In this document: positions 24,236 to 35,393 of the stretch, piece after piece
How positions within the stretch are numbered: the first letter of the stretch is position 1
Layout of the letters: each line of letters begins with the position of its first letter
Source of the DNA: Pohlia nutans
Lineage: Eukaryota; Streptophyta; Bryopsida; Bryales; Mniaceae
Direction of reading: 5' to 3'
NCBI GenBank assembly: GCA_022496805.1
Contig: CM040086.1
Coordinates: 15,564,501-15,628,500 of the forward strand
Length of the DNA stretch: 64,000 nucleotides
Program-made: the position numbers and the translations under genes
Notes under the pieces: generated by a model
Seen by the model: the letters and a program-made list of their open reading frames with translations, nothing else
Told to the model about the DNA's origin: nothing
Databases searched by the model: none

Positions 24236-24784
24236 ACCTCTAGTGTCTCAATGAAAAAGATAGTTTTGATTAAAAATATCAATATTCATTAATAGATTTT
24301 TTTAGATAAAATGTACACCACATAGTGTTGGAGATCGGTTTTTCTTCTTCCTAAATGTTCCTTCATAATCGTTTCCAAATGATTCATTTGAAGCCATATA
24401 TACAATGGACAATGTTGTCCATTTATACATCCGTTTGAAATTAACTTCTATGTTCATACATACGATGAACCCCACTTGAACAACGATGAATGTGGCAAAA
24501 ATAGTGCAAGAAGCAGTGTTAGGGGTTATCACACTTTCTCTCCATTCTCAATTTTCAAAGAATTAGGACGTGGTACTCTCCCCTTGAATTGCGGAGAACC
24601 CACTCTTTGAAGATTGAGAAGTTTCTTTCTTCTCCTCCAAGGGTGAAGAATGTGCGTGAATAATGGTTTTGCATGTGAAGTTTTGAGATTAATCATATTG
24701 TGAAAAATATAATTCATATGAAACCAAATTTTACATCATCAAAATCAATAAAGAACTTTGCATGTGCTTTCAGGTTGATTTGAG
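24236..24784. other. Spacer, possible degenerate TTAA element
   Basis: TTAAACCTCTAGTG at 24232 and CAGTGTTAGGGGTTA at about 24513 could be the ends of a decayed element, but the right TTAA is lost. 24690-24770 resembles 2600-2690. No gene. Confidence 0.35.
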
Positions 24785-25334
24785 TTAACCCCTAAAAGCC
24801 CAAGGGGTATTGGACAAAACATAGATGTGTTATAATATGTGCCTTCCATATGTTTGATGAAGGTTGGTTCAATAGACAAAATGTAGAGTATCATCTCTAC
24901 AAATTATCCGTACGGTCAAACTTCCTAAATAATCTATAGATCATTTTTTAATGAATTTAAAAGCATTAACCTTCGAAAATTTGTATAAATTATAATTTTC
25001 AATTTTAGAGTTCAAAATTTAGTACGATTGGTTAAAGTTGGGCTATCTATCGTAAACTTCAAAAAAGCAAGAGAAACGATGGAGGAATCATCATTACTTT
25101 CCCCAAATAGCAAATTTTGTAACACTAAGACAATGTTGAGGTGATCTACTTTGAAAAATTCTCCCGGGTGGAGTTTAACTCGGATTGCCATAATTCAAAT
25201 TGGGTTGGAAAGTAGACTTGATGTAGTATTTTAAAATATTTTTTATTTTTTCAAAAAAAGATTTTTTTGTTCCGGGCAGCCCGTTTTTTCCGGGCAGCGA
25301 CCAGAAAATGGTCGCTCGGGAGCTTAGGGGTTAA
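24785..25334. mobile_element. TTAA-flanked MITE, family E (550 bp)
   Basis: Ends TTAACCCCTAAAAGCCC and GGGAGCTTAGGGGTTAA. The palindrome AGCGACCAGAAAATGGTCGC lies just inside the right end. An inverted copy of equal length is at 46743-47292. Confidence 0.85.
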
Positions 25335-26250
25335 CGTCAAAGCAGCCTCTAAACATGTTGGAGTTACTTTGAGGTACACCTCAAAGCAACCTCAAAACAT
25401 GTAGAGGCCTATTTGAGGTTGCTATGAGCTTCCCACAATTTTTGAATTCTGTATAACTATGCTTTTAAAATGATAAATTCAATTCATTGTATTGTTGGAC
25501 ATAGGATTTATTATAAACCTAGAATACATTTAATAAAATATTTTTTGATAATATGTTTTGGTCATATATTAAGTATATCACAAGTAATTGTGTATTTTGA
25601 TAATGTATTAACTCCTAAATGACCAAAAAATCCCAAATTGGCCTCATGTTCCTTATAGTGTTTTTTAGTAGGTTCTATATAGAGCTCCTTTTGTTCAAAT
25701 TTATTTTTTCTTTGACCAACATATACAATTTTCTTCACTACTTCCGGTGTTATAAAACTTAATTCCATCCAAAATGTATTTTCACAATACAATTGATTGC
25801 ATTTGGCATTTTAAAACAATGAATCCTTAGTCCTTTCAACTCTTGAATCCTTCATTGTATTTGTAAAGGCACAATTTAAAAAAAAAAAATCTTACAACCT
25901 GCCCCATGCAATTTCCGCTCGGATGTTTGTGTCTGTCGGATGCCCTGCATGGATCAGAGAGCCTTCATCTCACTTGCCAAAGACTGGCCAGATGAGACTC
26001 ACTCTGCCTGATGCCCCATTCACACCAAGAAGCTCCAGCACTTGCGTTGCGTTCCTAAAATGCTGCAAGGTAAATTTAAAAATAATATACAATTTCTTGT
26101 GGTGTCAAAGTATTGTATCTTCTTGCTTTTGGCGAACCCATGTGTGTTGATGGAGCGCAAATTTCTTGCGGCACTCAAAATGCGTTGGTGCAGCTTCTTG
26201 CATGCGCTATGTTAAAAATAAAAATAAATTACAAGAGCACATTGTAGCTA
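25335..26250. other. Spacer, no gene recognised
   Basis: Includes a short GC-richer stretch (25900-26060) without a recognisable product. Nothing else is supported. Confidence 0.45.
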
Positions 26251-26648
26251 AGGTAGGATGTCCTAAAACCACCACCTCTCCCAATTATGACATGTAGACC
26301 TTTTTTGGGGTCACCACAGTTGAGACTCAAAACAACCGATTCACTATTCAACTAAACCAATGGCTTGCCAAGCATTGCAAAAAAATAGTTGGTGGTTTTG
26401 GGTATCATTATGAGTGAAAATTAGTACCACATGGTGTGGACATAAGGAAACCTAGAGGTTTGATTTGGATCATGAAGTTCTTTTCACTTCGAAAATTTGT
26501 ATCAACTTGAATATTGGGAACTAAATTGCAAAATTTTGTGCATTTCATGAGAAATCTTCTTCCAAATGATTGAAAAATATTTCTCATAAATAACCTTGTT
26601 AAAATGAAGCCATATTTCTTAAGTTGGTGGTTTTAGGACATCCCTCCT
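26251..26648. mobile_element. TA-flanked MITE with AGGT/AGGA termini
   Basis: Left end AGGTAGGATGTCCTAAAACC, right end the inverse of AGGAGGGATGTCCTAAAACC, with TA on both sides. The termini are related in plan to 10164-10446, 27358-27746 and 53683-53987. Confidence 0.7.
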
Positions 26649-26859
26649 TACCAAAAATTTACTTGATTCTCTACCGCACTCGTGTCGGATGACTCGTGTG
26701 AATGGGCCTTGAGCTCTCGAGCCTCTCCAGTAGGGACTTCTCCAAAACCTTTGAATTAATGGGGACAAAAGTGCTCCCTATTTTTGTCCCGTTTAAAAAA
26801 CAACCCCCTTCTCTAATGGTTTTTTTCCCTAAGAAGATCTCCGTAGAGTAAATCGGGGC

Positions 26860-27243
26860 CTACGGTTTCAAATTACGAAAAAAAAAATTGCCAAAAAAAG
26901 CACCCAAGGTGCCCAAAATGCAAATTTCAAAAAAAGGAGAGGTGAATGAATAGTGCCCGCATTCAAGACCACCGGGGGCTCCAGTAGCATTGTAAAAAAA
27001 GAGAGAAATATTCCAGGCATGCCGGGTCTTTTCATTTTCAGGTGGAATTGATATTTTTCCCTCATGCAGTGAATCTGCTGATTTAATTGCATGGCACGGA
27101 GATAATTTGGCACATTGAACTTTCTGGGGTTGCACAATTTGACTTACTTTGCCTTTTACCGGTTGCTTGATATCAGTGTCAATGACCCAGCACTCACTGT
27201 CCTGTGCCAATGAACCGACCTCTGACTGATCAAAATTTGACAT
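26860..27243 (-). CDS. Unrecognised 127-codon ORF, possibly a gene fragment
   Basis: An ORF starting MSNFDQSEVGSLAQDSECW with more balanced composition than its surroundings. A GTAAGT donor-like site occurs after about 32 codons (VKGK), so only the first part may be exonic. No domain recognised; the last third is low-complexity and phenylalanine-rich. It lies between two related MITEs, so it may be a captured or stranded fragment. Weak call. Confidence 0.25.
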   Translation of the reverse strand: MSNFDQSEVGSLAQDSECWVIDTDIKQPVKGKVSQIVQPQKVQCAKLSPCHAIKSADSLHEGKISIPPENEKTRHAWNISLFFYNATGAPGGLECGHYSFTSPFFEICILGTLGAFFGNFFFRNLKP

Positions 27244-27357
27244 CTGACCAGTTGAAGGAAAATTTTAAAATATATGATAATATTAAATTCCCACAGAAAG
27301 TGACATGTTCCATGTTTTAATTGGCTGGGACTCCTAAAACAGACATAAGGTTGGATA

Positions 27358-27746
27358 ACCTATTACCGCCAACTTAAGCAACCTGGTCTATTTTTGGCAG
27401 TGCTAAATTTCCCAAAAAAATATGTCTGCATTCGAAATAGGTTTTGATGAGGATTGCAAAAATTTGCAACATCTAATTCGCATTTTTCAATTTTATACAA
27501 AATTCCAAAGTGGAAAGTAACCTTTTACCCATACATCACATACCAATTTCCTAAGTTCACACTTTGTTGTTCCTAGATCCGCTCATGAGCTAACCCAAAA
27601 CCACCAGCTATTTCTTCGCAATTCTTGGCATGCCATTGGTCTACTTGAATAGTGAAATTGGTGGTTTTGGGTCTCAATTGTGGTGGCTCCAAGAAAGTTG
27701 TACCTGTCATAATTGGGGGAGGTGGTGGTAATAGGTTATCCAACCC
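27358..27746. mobile_element. TA-flanked MITE with AGGTTGGATAACC termini
   Basis: Left end AGGTTGGATAACCTATTACC is inverted at the right end with one terminal mismatch; TA flanks both. The interior has the same GCATTTTTCAATTTTATACA-like block types as the 10164 and 53683 elements, supporting one superfamily. Confidence 0.75.
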
Positions 27747-29375
27747 TAACAAGTGATGCATTTAGAATCACTGATAAAATACATGGAACTAAGGGTTGTT
27801 TTACATATGAAGTCGAGCCCGTTTTGATGTGCACATGTGCAAGAGGGCGCAAATTCTCACCTCTCATTGGTGCAAATCCCGAAATCAGGCCCAACCCCTT
27901 TACACCGCCAATTTTTTTAAATTGTTTAAAAAAAATTAAAACGATAAGATATGTTGTTGGTCGAACTCCAAGAATTGGGTCCACTGGAAATATAATTTCT
28001 TTTCACATTAAAATTTACCTTTTTACATCAATCAACACCCTTGAAGTGTTTGCAAATGTGAACACCTCTTTTTAGTGGTCTTTCTTATTTTCATCCTTCT
28101 CCATTTCTTTAAGTCCAAGGCCATTAGACATGGAAAAATGGACTCCATTATAATAATATTATATTCATCATATATTCATTATAATTTGATTATATTTATA
28201 ATAATCTCATTATAATCTTATCATATTTATTATAATCTCATATAAATCTTGTACTTGAGACAAGGCTTGAGGCCAATATGGGTTGACATTTGGTTTAATT
28301 AGGCCCAAAGAAAAACTACCGGGTTGACTTCTTATGTAAAGTAAACCTAAGTTATTGTTACACTAAACAATGCATTTAGGTTGCTTGAAAAATTAGGTTG
28401 CCTTACCCAAAAAGTTACCTCATGAGTCACCACTTGTACATGTGGAGGCACATGGGTTTATTCTTGAAATTAGGGTTTGACAATTTTCTTACTAAAAATA
28501 TTTTATATCAGTAATTATTGATGAAATTTATTGCATCCTCATACTATAACAGTAAATTTTATATATCATGCCACATATTTCGACATTGGAAGGGATCCAA
28601 GTGTATCCTCTGTAGAAATTATATTTCGGCACTCAAACTGCCAAACCAGCAAGTGAGGTATGATGGTGTAAAATATCGAGAAATTAGTGAGGGGCAACCT
28701 AAATGCACTTTTTAGAGTGTAGTTCTTCCCAAAGCTTCGTCAACCCTCTTCCATTAAAGTAGAAGCATTCAATTCCAATAGTGTATCCAATGCCAATAAT
28801 TTCTAGGCAAGGCATTCATTTTAAAATACAAATATAAGCACATCATAGAGCCTTTATTGTTTGTTAACAAAAAATAAGAAGTTATATATCGTATACCTAG
28901 ATTTACATTTCAGAATTACTATCGTGTTTAGAAATTATAGACATTGGGTACACTATCAGAATTGGGTTCTCCTAGCTACTTTATATTGTTCTTCAATATA
29001 ACCTGCCTTTACATCGCATAATAGAACAATGCTATGGTGCACCCTTTTGAAAACTGAATCGAAAGAGAATCTTCACTTAAATTCACTTTTCTAAGTAATG
29101 AGGGAATGCCATTTGTATTCCATGAATTTTGGGACTACTTATCATTGACATGTAAACTTATTTTCTCATTGTAACTTTACTAAATGGCATGTTTAGTGTC
29201 CAAGGAGAATTGATGTCTTTTACCACAATTTGATCAAAGGTGACAAGAAATAGTGTCCCTTGACACTATATAAGAGTTTGCCATTTGTCATTTTCATGTT
29301 CATTGAAAGTATCATGTTCTTTCCAATAATAAGAGTGCCATAAGGTGGCATGTCATATTTATCATAAAGTTGCTA
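27747..29375. other. Spacer, no gene recognised
   Basis: AT-rich. A run of ATAATCTCATTATAAT-type local repeats lies at 28140-28250. No ORF with domain support. Confidence 0.5.
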
Positions 29376-29377
29376 TA

Positions 29378-31044
29378 CAGTGGTTAGCAAAAGTGTTTGG
29401 ACAGTAATGACAATCTCAGTTTAGTAGTAACACTTGTCAAATTTGGTAGGTAGGTGCTGATTTTTTCAGCTAATTATAACTAAAGAGCCATTTGTAAACT
29501 AGAAAGAGTACCATCATTGACATTGAGCCACTTGCAAGGGCAGCAGTTCATGATGTGTCAATCATGGGTGTCCAATTCATTATGCACACAAGTTGTGCAT
29601 CTAAAAAATCTTGAGAATGAACATGTATTTATGGAGACCTCTTGCATTTCATGATTTATTGTGATTGAGTAAGATTGCTTTTGATTAGCTATGGCTCCTA
29701 GAAGGTCTCTTGCTGAACGTGAGTTAGTTCTTCAGATGCATGAGAGAGGGAATTCGTACTCTGAAATTTCAACGGTTTTAGGCATCTCTTGAAGCACTTG
29801 CCATGCTATTGTGCGGAGGTTTACAATGAGAGGTCATTTGAGAGATGCTCCTTCACAAGGGAGACCTTGAATTCTTGATGAACGTGGTGATCGTGAGGTT
29901 GTGAGGTTGTTGAATGCAGCATCTAATGGTACAGCTGCAGCAGTGGGTAGAGAAATGCGATCTCAAGGATTGGATTTGAGTGATGATACAGTTAGAAGAT
30001 GTCTTCGGAGGCAGGGATTGAGAGCACGAGTGAAAACTAAGAAGCCATTCTTGTCAAAAAAGCACAAAGCACGTCGATATGCATGGGCAAAGAAGTGTAG
30101 GCATGCAAGTTGGATGGATTGGAGTTATGTGATTTTTTCAGATGAGTCAAAATTCAATTTGTTTGGCTCAGATGGGAGGCAGTATTGTTGGAGGAAGAGA
30201 GGAGAGCATCTTTTAGATCAGCATGTGCAACCTACTATCAAATTTGGGGGTGGAAACATTATGGTTTGGGGATGTATGACTTGGGAGGGAGTTGGCAACC
30301 TTCGTCTTATAGAAGGGAACATGGATAAGTTTGTGTATCGGGAAATTTTGGAGATGGAGCTCATGAATACTAGACACATGCATGATTTAGGAGAGGAGAA
30401 TGTTATTTTTCAGCACGACAACGATCCCAAACATACTTCTAAGTATGTTACAGATTGGTTGTTAGCACAGGAGTTTCAACTAATTTGGCATCCGGCTCAA
30501 TCTCCTGACTTGAATCCTATAGAACACCTTTGGAATGAAGTAGATTGTCGTATGAGAATGTCGGAGAAGAAACCCACTAATAAGAAGGATTTGTGGGAGA
30601 AATTGCAAGAAATTTGGTATAGCATTGAGATTGATACCGTGAGGAAATTGATCATGTCTATGCCTGAGAGAGCTGCAGATGTTTATCAAGCAAAAGGTGG
30701 CTATACACGATGGTAGTCATTATGATTGTACATTCAAGTTTTTAGGTAGTCATCATGATTCTACATTCAAGTTTTTAGCTTGATTTTGTAGCTTATGGCT
30801 TTGTTTCCGATGTAAATAGATAACCACTTCACTTTTTGCATAAAGAATTGGACACCCACATCATGTGTTTTATTTTTGATTGATTTCTTGATTGACATTT
30901 TTTATTATGAATGTTATGTTACATGTTTGTTGTAACTATGTGATTGTATGTTTAAATTTTTACAACTTGAATGTGAGTTATGTAGGAAAACTAGCTCATA
31001 TTGGAAGTGGAAGCGTCCTGTCCGAACACTTCTGCTGACCACTG
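29378..31044 (+). mobile_element. Complete Tc1-like transposon (DD34E)
   Basis: 1667 bp. The left terminus CAGTGGTTAGCAAAAGTGTT and the right terminus (inverse CAGTGGTCAGCAGAAGTGTT) form an inverted repeat of about 27 bp; TA flanks both ends (29376-29377, 31045-31046). One transposase reading frame lies inside. CAGT termini plus TA are typical of Tc1. Intact ends mean it could in principle be moved in trans. Confidence 0.9.
29691..30716 (+). pseudogene. Tc1-type transposase, two in-frame TGA codons
   Basis: The frame from MAPRRSLAERELVLQ to GGYTRW spans 342 codons, a normal Tc1 length. N-terminal HTH region (SYSEISTVLGIS), then a GRP motif and a second HTH (DLSDDTVRRCLRRQGLRAR). Catalytic residues are FSDESKF, QHDNDPKHTS and NPIEHLWNE, with exactly 34 residues between the second Asp and the Glu (DD34E). 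Two TGA stops occur at codons 34 (29790) and 60 (29868), at places where the family usually has Arg; both are explained by CGA to TGA, as expected from deamination of methylated CpG. The 3' 271 codons after the second stop are open. Not functional as read. Confidence 0.9.
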
Positions 31045-31046
31045 TA

Positions 31047-31339
31047 TGTTATTGGAACACTCATAATATAATAGAGCACTTTCGGATGTCCTCCTTTTGG
31101 AACTAAATCAAATGAACATCTTTTAATGAGATTTAGTTTTCACCTGTTGAAGGTGGTTCTCCTTTCAAAAGCCATGCTTGGAACTTCCATTCTCCCATTT
31201 CGGTAAGTCCCCTTGATAATTCACTCATTGAAAGTTAACATTGCCTATGCTCACAACCATACTCATGAAGACAATGACCCTGCATGCATATAACCTACCA
31301 ATTATAGAAAAGGGGGACTTAATGAATAGAGTTATCCTT
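31047..31339. other. Spacer, nothing recognised
   Basis: Short AT-rich stretch between the Tc1-like element and a foldback arm. Confidence 0.4.
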
Positions 31340-31559
31340 AAAGTAACCTTCTGTTTGAATAAGATATCGTGAATTTTGCATTAATGTACTCTTATTTGTT
31401 CACCCAAAATAGTTAAAAGGTAGGGAAGAGCTTAGTGGTCTCTCATTATTAGGTGTGTAAGAGCTTGGTGGTCTTCAAACTCATGGAAAACTAATTTAGT
31501 CGTTTTTCTTGACGGCTAAACTAATTTCTTTTGAGTTTAGAGACCACCAAGCTCTTACA

Positions 31560-31705
31560 CAAATAGATAGATAGATAGATAAGAACTCCGGTCCATATTA
31601 TGGGCCGGCGTGAATGAAGTGTCTGTTGGTTTAGCCACTAATCCGATGTCCACATGGCAAAGGGTTAATGGTACTAAACTACTCTCCCCTTTCGGGAATA
31701 GACAC
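31560..31705 (-). mobile_element. SINE-like/LINE-tail module ending in (TCTA)n, copy 3
   Basis: Minus-strand module with the (TCTA)n tail at 31561-31581. Contains CTCCGGTCC, GGCGTGAATGAAGTGTC and TTTCGGGAATAGACAC. Followed, in the LINE-upstream direction, by a tRNA-like module. Confidence 0.7.
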
Positions 31706-31769
31706 TCTAAAGGAAACTGTAAACCTTTAACTAAAACAACTAGACATGGGAAAATCAAGTTTAGTTTGA

Positions 31770-31985
31770 GGTATAAATGTGGCTGGTGTGAGGGTGTGGT
31801 CGCCAAGTCGCTACTTCAATGGTTGGTTGTATATGAAGTAAGGTGTTGCAGTGAAGTGGTCTGGGTTCGATTCCCGTGGGGTCCGTGTGAGCATTTCTGT
31901 GATATAAGTGACTTGGTGCTGCTGGTGATTTTATCATAGGCAGGAAATTTGTAGCAACCAACCGGCCCCATCCTATAAATTGAGA
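31770..31985 (+). mobile_element. tRNA-like (SINE-type) module, copy 1
   Basis: A B-box-like T-arm GGGTTCGATTCCCGTGGGG at 31863-31881 with a D-arm-like AATGGTTGGTTG upstream. The distal part is shared with 57422-57625 (GACTTGGTGCTGCT, CCAACCGGCCCC). In both places it lies antisense to the LINE. It is not a functional tRNA gene: no cloverleaf with acceptor stem was found. Confidence 0.65.
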
Positions 31986-32165
31986 CAAGTGTGGAGTGGT
32001 TATTACCGCTATCACACACCCCTCTTTTTATTTATTTTGATTTTAAATTTGTTTTTAAGATTTTTCATGGATGGAGCTCGAGTAGTTTCGTATGTGACGG
32101 CAGTAATGATAAGATGGAATCTGCTTTCCGGCCGAAAGTTAGTGTGTCGTTAAGTGATAAAACGT
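31985..32165 (-). pseudogene. LINE 3'-end remnant
   Basis: The minus strand resembles the last part of the LINE coding region (AP-S-MKNLKNKFK, cf. IPSMKLLETKLK at 57176-57211) and its CACACTTGTCTC downstream block. It is heavily decayed. Confidence 0.55.
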
Positions 32166-32221
32166 CAAAGTGGCGCTTCTGAATAGCTTCACCATGACGT
32201 TTCTTGCTCTCGAAGTTCTTG

Positions 32222-32261
32222 TATAAAAAGGGGTCTTGAGTTAACTCTACCAGTGTAGAGT
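32222..32261 (+). promoter_or_regulatory. TATA box and 8-bp-stem hairpin before the 162-aa ORF
   Basis: TATAAAAAGG begins 54 bp before the ATG. A perfect AACTCTAC/GTAGAGTT stem with a 4-nt loop lies about 20 bp downstream of it, near the expected transcription start. Predicted from sequence only. Confidence 0.4.
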
Positions 32262-32275
32262 TTTCTTTTTGGTTT

Positions 32276-32764
32276 GTGAGGAGTTCGTATTTTGGTTTGA
32301 GAATGTCAAACTGGAGGGTTCTTATGGAGACGATGGATTTAGAATCGCAGCCAGAGGCAGAGCTAGAGCTTTCGTTGGCTGAGCTGCCAGATCAACCATC
32401 TGAACCAGCTGTTTCTATGCCAATGGCGGTTCAGCGTCCAGATGAAGCTGGGTCATCTCGTCCGCCAAAGCAGCCTCGTTTGGAACAGCGGTTTCATGGA
32501 GATCTACAAAAAGATGCTCGGGCGTTAATGATTCTGCTACAAGTGGGGTGTGTTGAGCGTGGTACCAGAGAGGTTATGTTCGAGGCGAGCTACGAGGGCT
32601 TAAATCACGATCAATGTTTTTGTTGTATGTCTAAGCCGCTCAGAGGTAGTCCATGCCATCACCGTTGGTTGAAGGGGCCAGTGAATTCTTTAGCAAGAGC
32701 TGATCGTGTTGATTATATTGCAAACACTATCAAGCGCATCATCAATTTCTTACAGATGGGATAG
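32276..32764 (+). CDS. Unrecognised 162-aa ORF with promoter-like upstream sequence
   Basis: Met1 at 32276, with later Met at 32302 (MSNWRVL). Balanced composition unlike its surroundings. N-terminal half acidic and proline-rich (LESQPEAELELSLAELPDQP), middle PPKQPRLEQRF, C-terminal half compact with a possible metal site (CFCCMSK, PCHH) and ARADRVDYIANTIKRI. Upstream are TATAAAAAG at 32222-32230 and the hairpin AACTCTACCAGTGTAGAGTT at about 32242-32261. The stop lies inside the GATA tail of the LINE ending at 32773, so the original frame may have run further. It sits between two LINE 3' ends and opposite to them. No family recognised; it could be a captured host gene fragment or a protein of an unknown element. 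Confidence 0.45.
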   Translation: MRSSYFGLRMSNWRVLMETMDLESQPEAELELSLAELPDQPSEPAVSMPMAVQRPDEAGSSRPPKQPRLEQRFHGDLQKDARALMILLQVGCVERGTREVMFEASYEGLNHDQCFCCMSKPLRGSPCHHRWLKGPVNSLARADRVDYIANTIKRIINFLQMG

Positions 32765-34297
32765 ATAGATTCAGAGACAAGTGTGTAGTGTGTATTTATT
32801 GCTATCGTATTCTCCCTCCTTTTACTCAAGTGGTAGGGGTTGGTTATTTTCAATTTTTCTTTTGTGTAGAAGAATTAATCCAGCGTGATGTATTGCAATA
32901 GTGTTGATTTCTTTAAATGTCTTATGTATGAGAGTTTTTGGAATTTTAAATTTGTCTTCTAGGATTTTCATAGAGGGAGTGTGGGTGGTTCCTCGTGGGA
33001 TCCACTTTCCAGCCTAAAGCTGTGATGTCATTAAGTAGTGGTTGGTATTTTGTAGTTGTAGTATTTACAGTGTCTTGAGAGAATCTATCATTAGTGTATG
33101 TGAATTCAATAAATTGAATCGTCAGGTGATCTTGTGGTAGTGTAGGTGGGGTGTTTTTGTATGGGAGACCTTTAATACAAAGGATATCTGGTTTTAATCT
33201 GGCATAACATTGACATTTGTGATTGATGCATGTACATGGGAGGAGCCATGTGGGTACTGTGTTCTCTGTTGGGTTGTCATTGAACGTGCGTGCATTCATG
33301 AGAATGTAGCATCTGGATTTGTTTGTAGACAATATTAATTTACGGAGTGTCCATACTGCTTTGTTATGTCTTTTAACTCTGAGTGTATGTATATGGTGAT
33401 GATTGCATTTTAGAAGAACGTGGAGCCAGGTGTCAGAATCGTGTAAGTTACAGATGGGGCATGTGATGGAGGGGAATCAGTCAATGCCAAAAAAGAGTTG
33501 TTTCCTAGCATTACCCATGTATTGGCCTGTTCTAAGTTTTAATATGGCGGTTTTTTGTGAGTCTCTAATGGCTGGATTAGTCCAAAAATCATTCGAAAGA
33601 TCATTGTCTATGTCTAGGTTCGTAGTCCATTTGTTAATGTTGGGGAATTCGCGAGCCATTTTTTCTACATTTTTCCTGCGGTCTGTTTGTGATGTTTCAA
33701 GACACTGTACAGGTCCTTTGTCACGTCTTCTGGCGAGCCCTGGCCATGAATCTTTTTGGTAGTAAAATGGTATGGTGTGTGCAAATTCGTGTGGTTTGGA
33801 AGCAAATTTATATTCTTTGCTTGTACCTGCTTTGGCAAGTTTGTCTGCTTGTTCATTTCTATCAATATTAGTATGGGCTTTTATTTTGTTTAAAGTGGTG
33901 GGTTGTGTTCGATTTTGGAGCATGTTGACTATGGAAGTTAGGATGGTTATATCTGGATGATTGCGGTGGAGGGTTGGGTGTTTTATTTGGGTGTTGATTA
34001 GATATAGGCAACTAAGGCAGTCAGTGAATATGTGAGCGGGTTCATTTAGGATTTTTTGTGTTATTATTTTGAGAGTTTTGTAAATAGCCATAAGTTCTGC
34101 ACGAAAGCAAGTTTGTAACCCAGGTAGACGTTTTGAGATTTGCATGTTAGGTTTAGTTGAATGGTAGATTCCGTATCCCGTTTTTTCACGGATCCAATAT
34201 CCATTGTCATGTCTTTTGGGTGGTATAAATGAGCCATCTGTGTAGCAGTTGTATATTGGTGGGTATCGGAGTGGTATATTTGTTGGGAAATTGGGTA
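32758..34297 (-). pseudogene. LINE C-terminal part: RNase H, zinc knuckle, PD-(D/E)XK-like region (copy 1)
   Basis: Reading from 34297 on the minus strand: RNase HI with YTDGS (Asp), RAELMAI (Glu), IFTDCLS (Asp) and NEQADKLAKAG (Asp), all four catalytic acids present; FLSNDFW/LRTGQYMGNARKQLFFG; a CPIC...H...C zinc-knuckle-like segment; then LKPDILCIKGLPY, FIEFTYTNDRF and TKYQPL, resembling the PD-(D/E)XK nuclease at the end of some LINEs. Breaks: TGA at 33477-33479 where copy 2 has Arg (CGA to TGA), and a small deletion after GWKVDP that shifts frame near 33000. 5'-truncated at a foldback arm (34297); ends CACACTTGTCTC then TCTATC. The reverse transcriptase is missing. Confidence 0.75.
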
Positions 34298-34420
34298 GCT
34301 CTTACACACCTAATAATGATAGACCACCAAGCTTTTCCATACTTTTAAACTATTTGGGATGAACAAATAAGAGTACATTAATGCAAAATTCATGGCATCT
34401 TATTCAAACACAAGGTGACT

Positions 34421-34964
34421 TTAACCCCTAAGTGCCCAATCAACCATATTATGCTTGATTTTTGGTCAAACGCCCCAAAAATTAAGTGTTTTAGCTTTAT
34501 TGTAGTTGGTATTTTCATTAGATGTTTAAGTTAAGTTATGATACAGATCTTTGACCGTTGGGATTGGAGAATAAACTTAATTTGAAAAAAATTCACCGTC
34601 GAGAAATTTGAATTTTGAGTGTCCAAAATACGAAGGGCTTTCTAAAAATGCTTCAATCATAAGCCTCTTTTGATTTCTTTACTTTCAATTTTTAACTCCT
34701 TATAAATATAACTTTTATCTACCTTAAATATAATTTTTGATATTAAATTTGACATAAATGTATTTATTTTGAATATTTACCTTGTTTACATGATAAAATT
34801 TGTAAATATTCAAAATATCTTCCAATCATGTTGAAAATTTTGTCATACCTTCATAATGTTGATGACTATCTATGAAAATTATAAATCATACAATGTGATA
34901 TTTCAAGTATGCAAACTATAGTGCTTTGACTTTTACAAAAGAAGTGAGGACCTTTAGGGGTTAA
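34421..34964. mobile_element. TTAA-flanked MITE, family E-like (544 bp)
   Basis: Ends TTAACCCCTAAGTGCCC and GGACCTTTAGGGGTTAA. The left subterminal sequence (CAACCATATTATG) matches 14390 and 46743. It interrupts the outer end of the 31340-34420 foldback arm. Confidence 0.75.
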
Positions 34965-35393
34965 GGACAACTCTAATAGCTCTATTATGTTATGCTACAT
35001 TCATTTTATTTTTCTTACGAGGACACTATATCTCCGTAAAATTGAATAGTGTCCGATTTAAAAAAATAGTGTCCCGGACACTAAATAGACTGTGGTCCCA
35101 TTGCAAAAGGGCACAAAAGGGTGCTGCTCCCATTGCAAAAGGACGCAAAAGGGTGCTGCTTCCATTGCGCAACAACCAGCATGCATGACAAACTTTAGTT
35201 TGGGGGGACTGATGAGGCTGGGGTGATATTTTTCGCCTCCCAAACATACCCTCTGAAATGCATGCATTTTTAAATCTGCTCTGCGTTTTTAAATCTGTTC
35301 TGCATGGCATGCATGATTTTTGACACACTCTAGGCTTACCATTTCATTTTCATTTTTCCATCATTGATAGTCACCAGTGTTCATTAACCCTTT
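34965..35393. other. Spacer with local repeats
   Basis: Contains GTGCTGCT-CCATTGC repeats (35093-35170), twice CCATTGCAAAAGG. No gene. Confidence 0.45.

Larger units (their letters stand above)
31340..34420. repeat. Foldback element split by LINE insertion
   Basis: 31340-31460 and 34297-34420 are inverted copies (about 85% alike by eye), e.g. GAATTTTGCATTAATGTACT. A smaller inner hairpin at 31454-31559 has arms GTGTAAGAGCTTGGTGGTC. LINE-derived DNA fills 31560-34296. Ends resemble those of the 43201-44462 foldback (GAGTTATnCTTAAAGT), suggesting one family. Confidence 0.7.

Noticed and set aside
31855..31885. Functional tRNA gene
   Set aside because: Only T-arm and weak D-arm similarity; no acceptor stem, and the same unit recurs inside repeats.
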